64,000 bases of DNA from Streptomyces barringtoniae (GTDB lineage: Bacteria > Actinomycetota > Actinomycetes > Streptomycetales > Streptomycetaceae): contig NZ_JAJHNP010000006.1 in NCBI RefSeq assembly GCF_020819595.1, positions 62,001 to 126,000 on the forward strand, in the 5' to 3' direction. Positions 62,950 through 64,000 of this stretch are shown one piece after another (positions within the stretch are counted from its first letter, which is position 1; each line of letters opens with the position of its first letter). The notes below the pieces were generated by a model, which worked only from the letters and a program-made list of their open reading frames with translations, was not told the DNA's origin and searched no databases. A program made the translations under genes and the position numbers.

Positions 62950-63183
62950 TCAGTCCTCCTCGCCGCTCCCGCCGGCCGACGCGTCGTGCCAGCGCGGGTC
63001 GTTCTCCCACTGGAGGTTGCGCTCGGCGGCGGTCTCCATCGCGTGCCGGGCCTCCTCCGGCGAGGCGTACGGCCCGAAGCGGTCCTTGCCCGGGCACTCC
63101 GGGCCCTCCTCGACCTTCTTGTGCTCCAGGCAGTAGTACCACTCGCCCGGCTTGCCGACGGTGCGCTTCTTGAACAGGGGCAT
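62950..63183 (-). CDS. Small conserved actinobacterial protein
   Basis: The 77-residue soluble protein reads [20 protein letters not shown], then [27 protein letters not shown] and an acidic tail. Two cysteines (YYCLEH, PECPGK) might bind metal. From memory, proteins like this next to map are conserved in Streptomyces without known function. ATG 63183 has AGGAG seven bases upstream. It is divergent from map. Confidence 0.85.
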   Translation of the reverse strand: MPLFKKRTVGKPGEWYYCLEHKKVEEGPECPGKDRFGPYASPEEARHAMETAAERNLQWENDPRWHDASAGGSGEED

Positions 63184-63228
63184 GAACAGCTCCTCTCGCC
63201 AACGACATGATCCCCCAACTCCGCTCGA

Positions 63229-63234
63229 TAGACT
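63229..63234 (+). promoter_or_regulatory. Probable -10 box of a leaderless map transcript
   Basis: TAGACT, a good Streptomyces -10 hexamer, ends seven bases before the map ATG and no ribosome binding site is present, so transcription should start at or beside the A of ATG. Confidence 0.5.
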
Positions 63235-63241
63235 CGCTGCC

Positions 63242-64000
63242 ATGTCTGGCCAGTCGCTTCTCGTACCGGGGGAGCTGTCCCCCACCCGTTCGGTCCCCGG
63301 CAACATCCGCCGCCCCGAGTACGTCGGCAAGCCCGCACCGGCGCCGTACACCGGTCCGGAGGTGCAGAGTCCGGAGACCATCGAGGCGATGCGGATCGCC
63401 GGCCGTATCGCCGCGCAGGCGATGGAGGAGGCCGCGAGGATCATCGCGCCGGGGGTCACCACGGACCAGCTGGACAAGGTCGCCCACGAGTACATGTGCG
63501 ACCACGGCGCCTATCCCTCCACGCTCGGCTACCGCGGTTTCCCGAAGTCGCTGTGCACCTCGGTCAACGAGGTGATCTGCCACGGCATCCCGGACTCGAC
63601 GGTCCTCAGGGACGGCGACATCGTCAACCTGGACGTGACGGCGTACATCGGCGGGGTGCACGGCGACAACAACGCCACCTATCTGGTCGGGGAGGTGGAC
63701 GAGGAGTCCCGGCTGCTGGTGGAGCGGACCCGGGAGGCCCTGAACCGCGCGATCAAGTCGGTCAGGCCGGGCCGGCAGATCAATGTCATCGGCCGGGTCA
63801 TCGAGTCCTACGCCAAGCGTTTCGGCTACGGAGTCGTCCGCGACTTCACCGGCCACGGCATCAGCTCCTCGTTCCACTCGGGCCTGATCATCCCGCACTA
63901 CGACAGCCCGCACGCGACGACGGTCATGCAGCCTGGGATGACGTTCACGATCGAGCCGATGCTGACGCTGGGCACCCACGAGTACGACATGTGGGACGAC
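63242..64000 (+). CDS. map: Methionine aminopeptidase type I (3' truncated)
   Basis: The first 253 codons are present; the gene runs off the right edge. It removes initiator Met from nascent proteins. Signatures: [40 protein letters not shown] (substrate His), [20 protein letters not shown] (two metal-binding Asp residues), [17 protein letters not shown] (metal His) and MTFTIEPML (metal Glu). The N-terminal 40-residue extension ([20 protein letters not shown]) is the longer form seen in actinobacterial MetAP with an SH3-binding-like PxxP region. Some Streptomyces carry two or more copies. Confidence 0.97.
   Translation, partial: MSGQSLLVPGELSPTRSVPGNIRRPEYVGKPAPAPYTGPEVQSPETIEAMRIAGRIAAQAMEEAARIIAPGVTTDQLDKVAHEYMCDHGAYPSTLGYRGFPKSLCTSVNEVICHGIPDSTVLRDGDIVNLDVTAYIGGVHGDNNATYLVGEVDEESRLLVERTREALNRAIKSVRPGRQINVIGRVIESYAKRFGYGVVRDFTGHGISSSFHSGLIIPHYDSPHATTVMQPGMTFTIEPMLTLGTHEYDMWDD

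Overview
This window is chromosomal DNA from a Streptomyces-type actinomycete. The evidence is very high GC, third-codon-position GC bias in every real gene, frequent GTG starts, AGGAG/GGAGG ribosome binding sites and many long secreted proteins. From memory, the gene order from glnII to map follows the S. coelicolor core chromosome; I could not run a comparison. I see no tRNA, rRNA, CRISPR array, insertion sequence or prophage.

Layout. 1-3.9 kb: end of a Q-rich secreted protein, a divergent hydrolase/MarR pair, then glutamine synthetase II (glnII) with a strong terminator, a 40-residue leader ORF and an orphan OmpR-type regulator (glnRII-like). 4-11.3 kb: an epimerase-like protein, a NarL-type two-component system, a DUF1996 protein with GQQQ repeats, a lipoprotein, and a membrane protein whose N-terminus looks like a degenerate sigma factor. 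11.3-14.3 kb: a ferritin-like di-iron protein, a 2Fe-2S reductase, a TetR and a tautomerase.

14.4-28.5 kb is a complete starch/maltodextrin locus: a giant secreted amylase-pullulanase, an alpha-amylase, the broken remains of a second alpha-amylase with a starch-binding domain, an intracellular alpha-glucosidase, the malEFG importer and the divergent LacI-type regulator malR. CTTGCA/AGCAAG operator-like repeats precede each transcription unit. Secreted enzymes cut starch, MalE-F-G import maltodextrins, the glucosidase degrades them, and MalR represses the set.

28.6-39.5 kb: a PAP2 phosphatase, glnE (adenylyltransferase for glutamine synthetase), a 0.9-kb G-rich repeat block, a phosphatase/MFS/propeller cluster, small membrane proteins and glnA2. 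Together with glnII and glnRII this makes the window rich in nitrogen-metabolism genes. 39.7-46 kb: a flavohemoprotein with a palindromic operator and an Rrf2/NsrR-type regulator nearby, a DUF3105-DUF305 pair, and a secreted S53 protease. 46-54 kb: panB, an efflux MFS with its TetR, an exo/endonuclease/phosphatase-fold protein, another MFS and a DrrAB-type ABC exporter preceded by five TGTCGG repeats spaced exactly 11 bp apart. 54-64 kb: a large AfsR/SARP-type regulator, DUF6578, a site-2 protease, npdG, a sialidase, an MFS and the start of map.

I see no obviously new multi-gene defence or biosynthetic system. The best leads are the 11-bp-phased repeats beside the AfsR-like gene, the di-iron protein coupled to its own reductase, the leader ORF before glnRII, and the G-rich repeat block.
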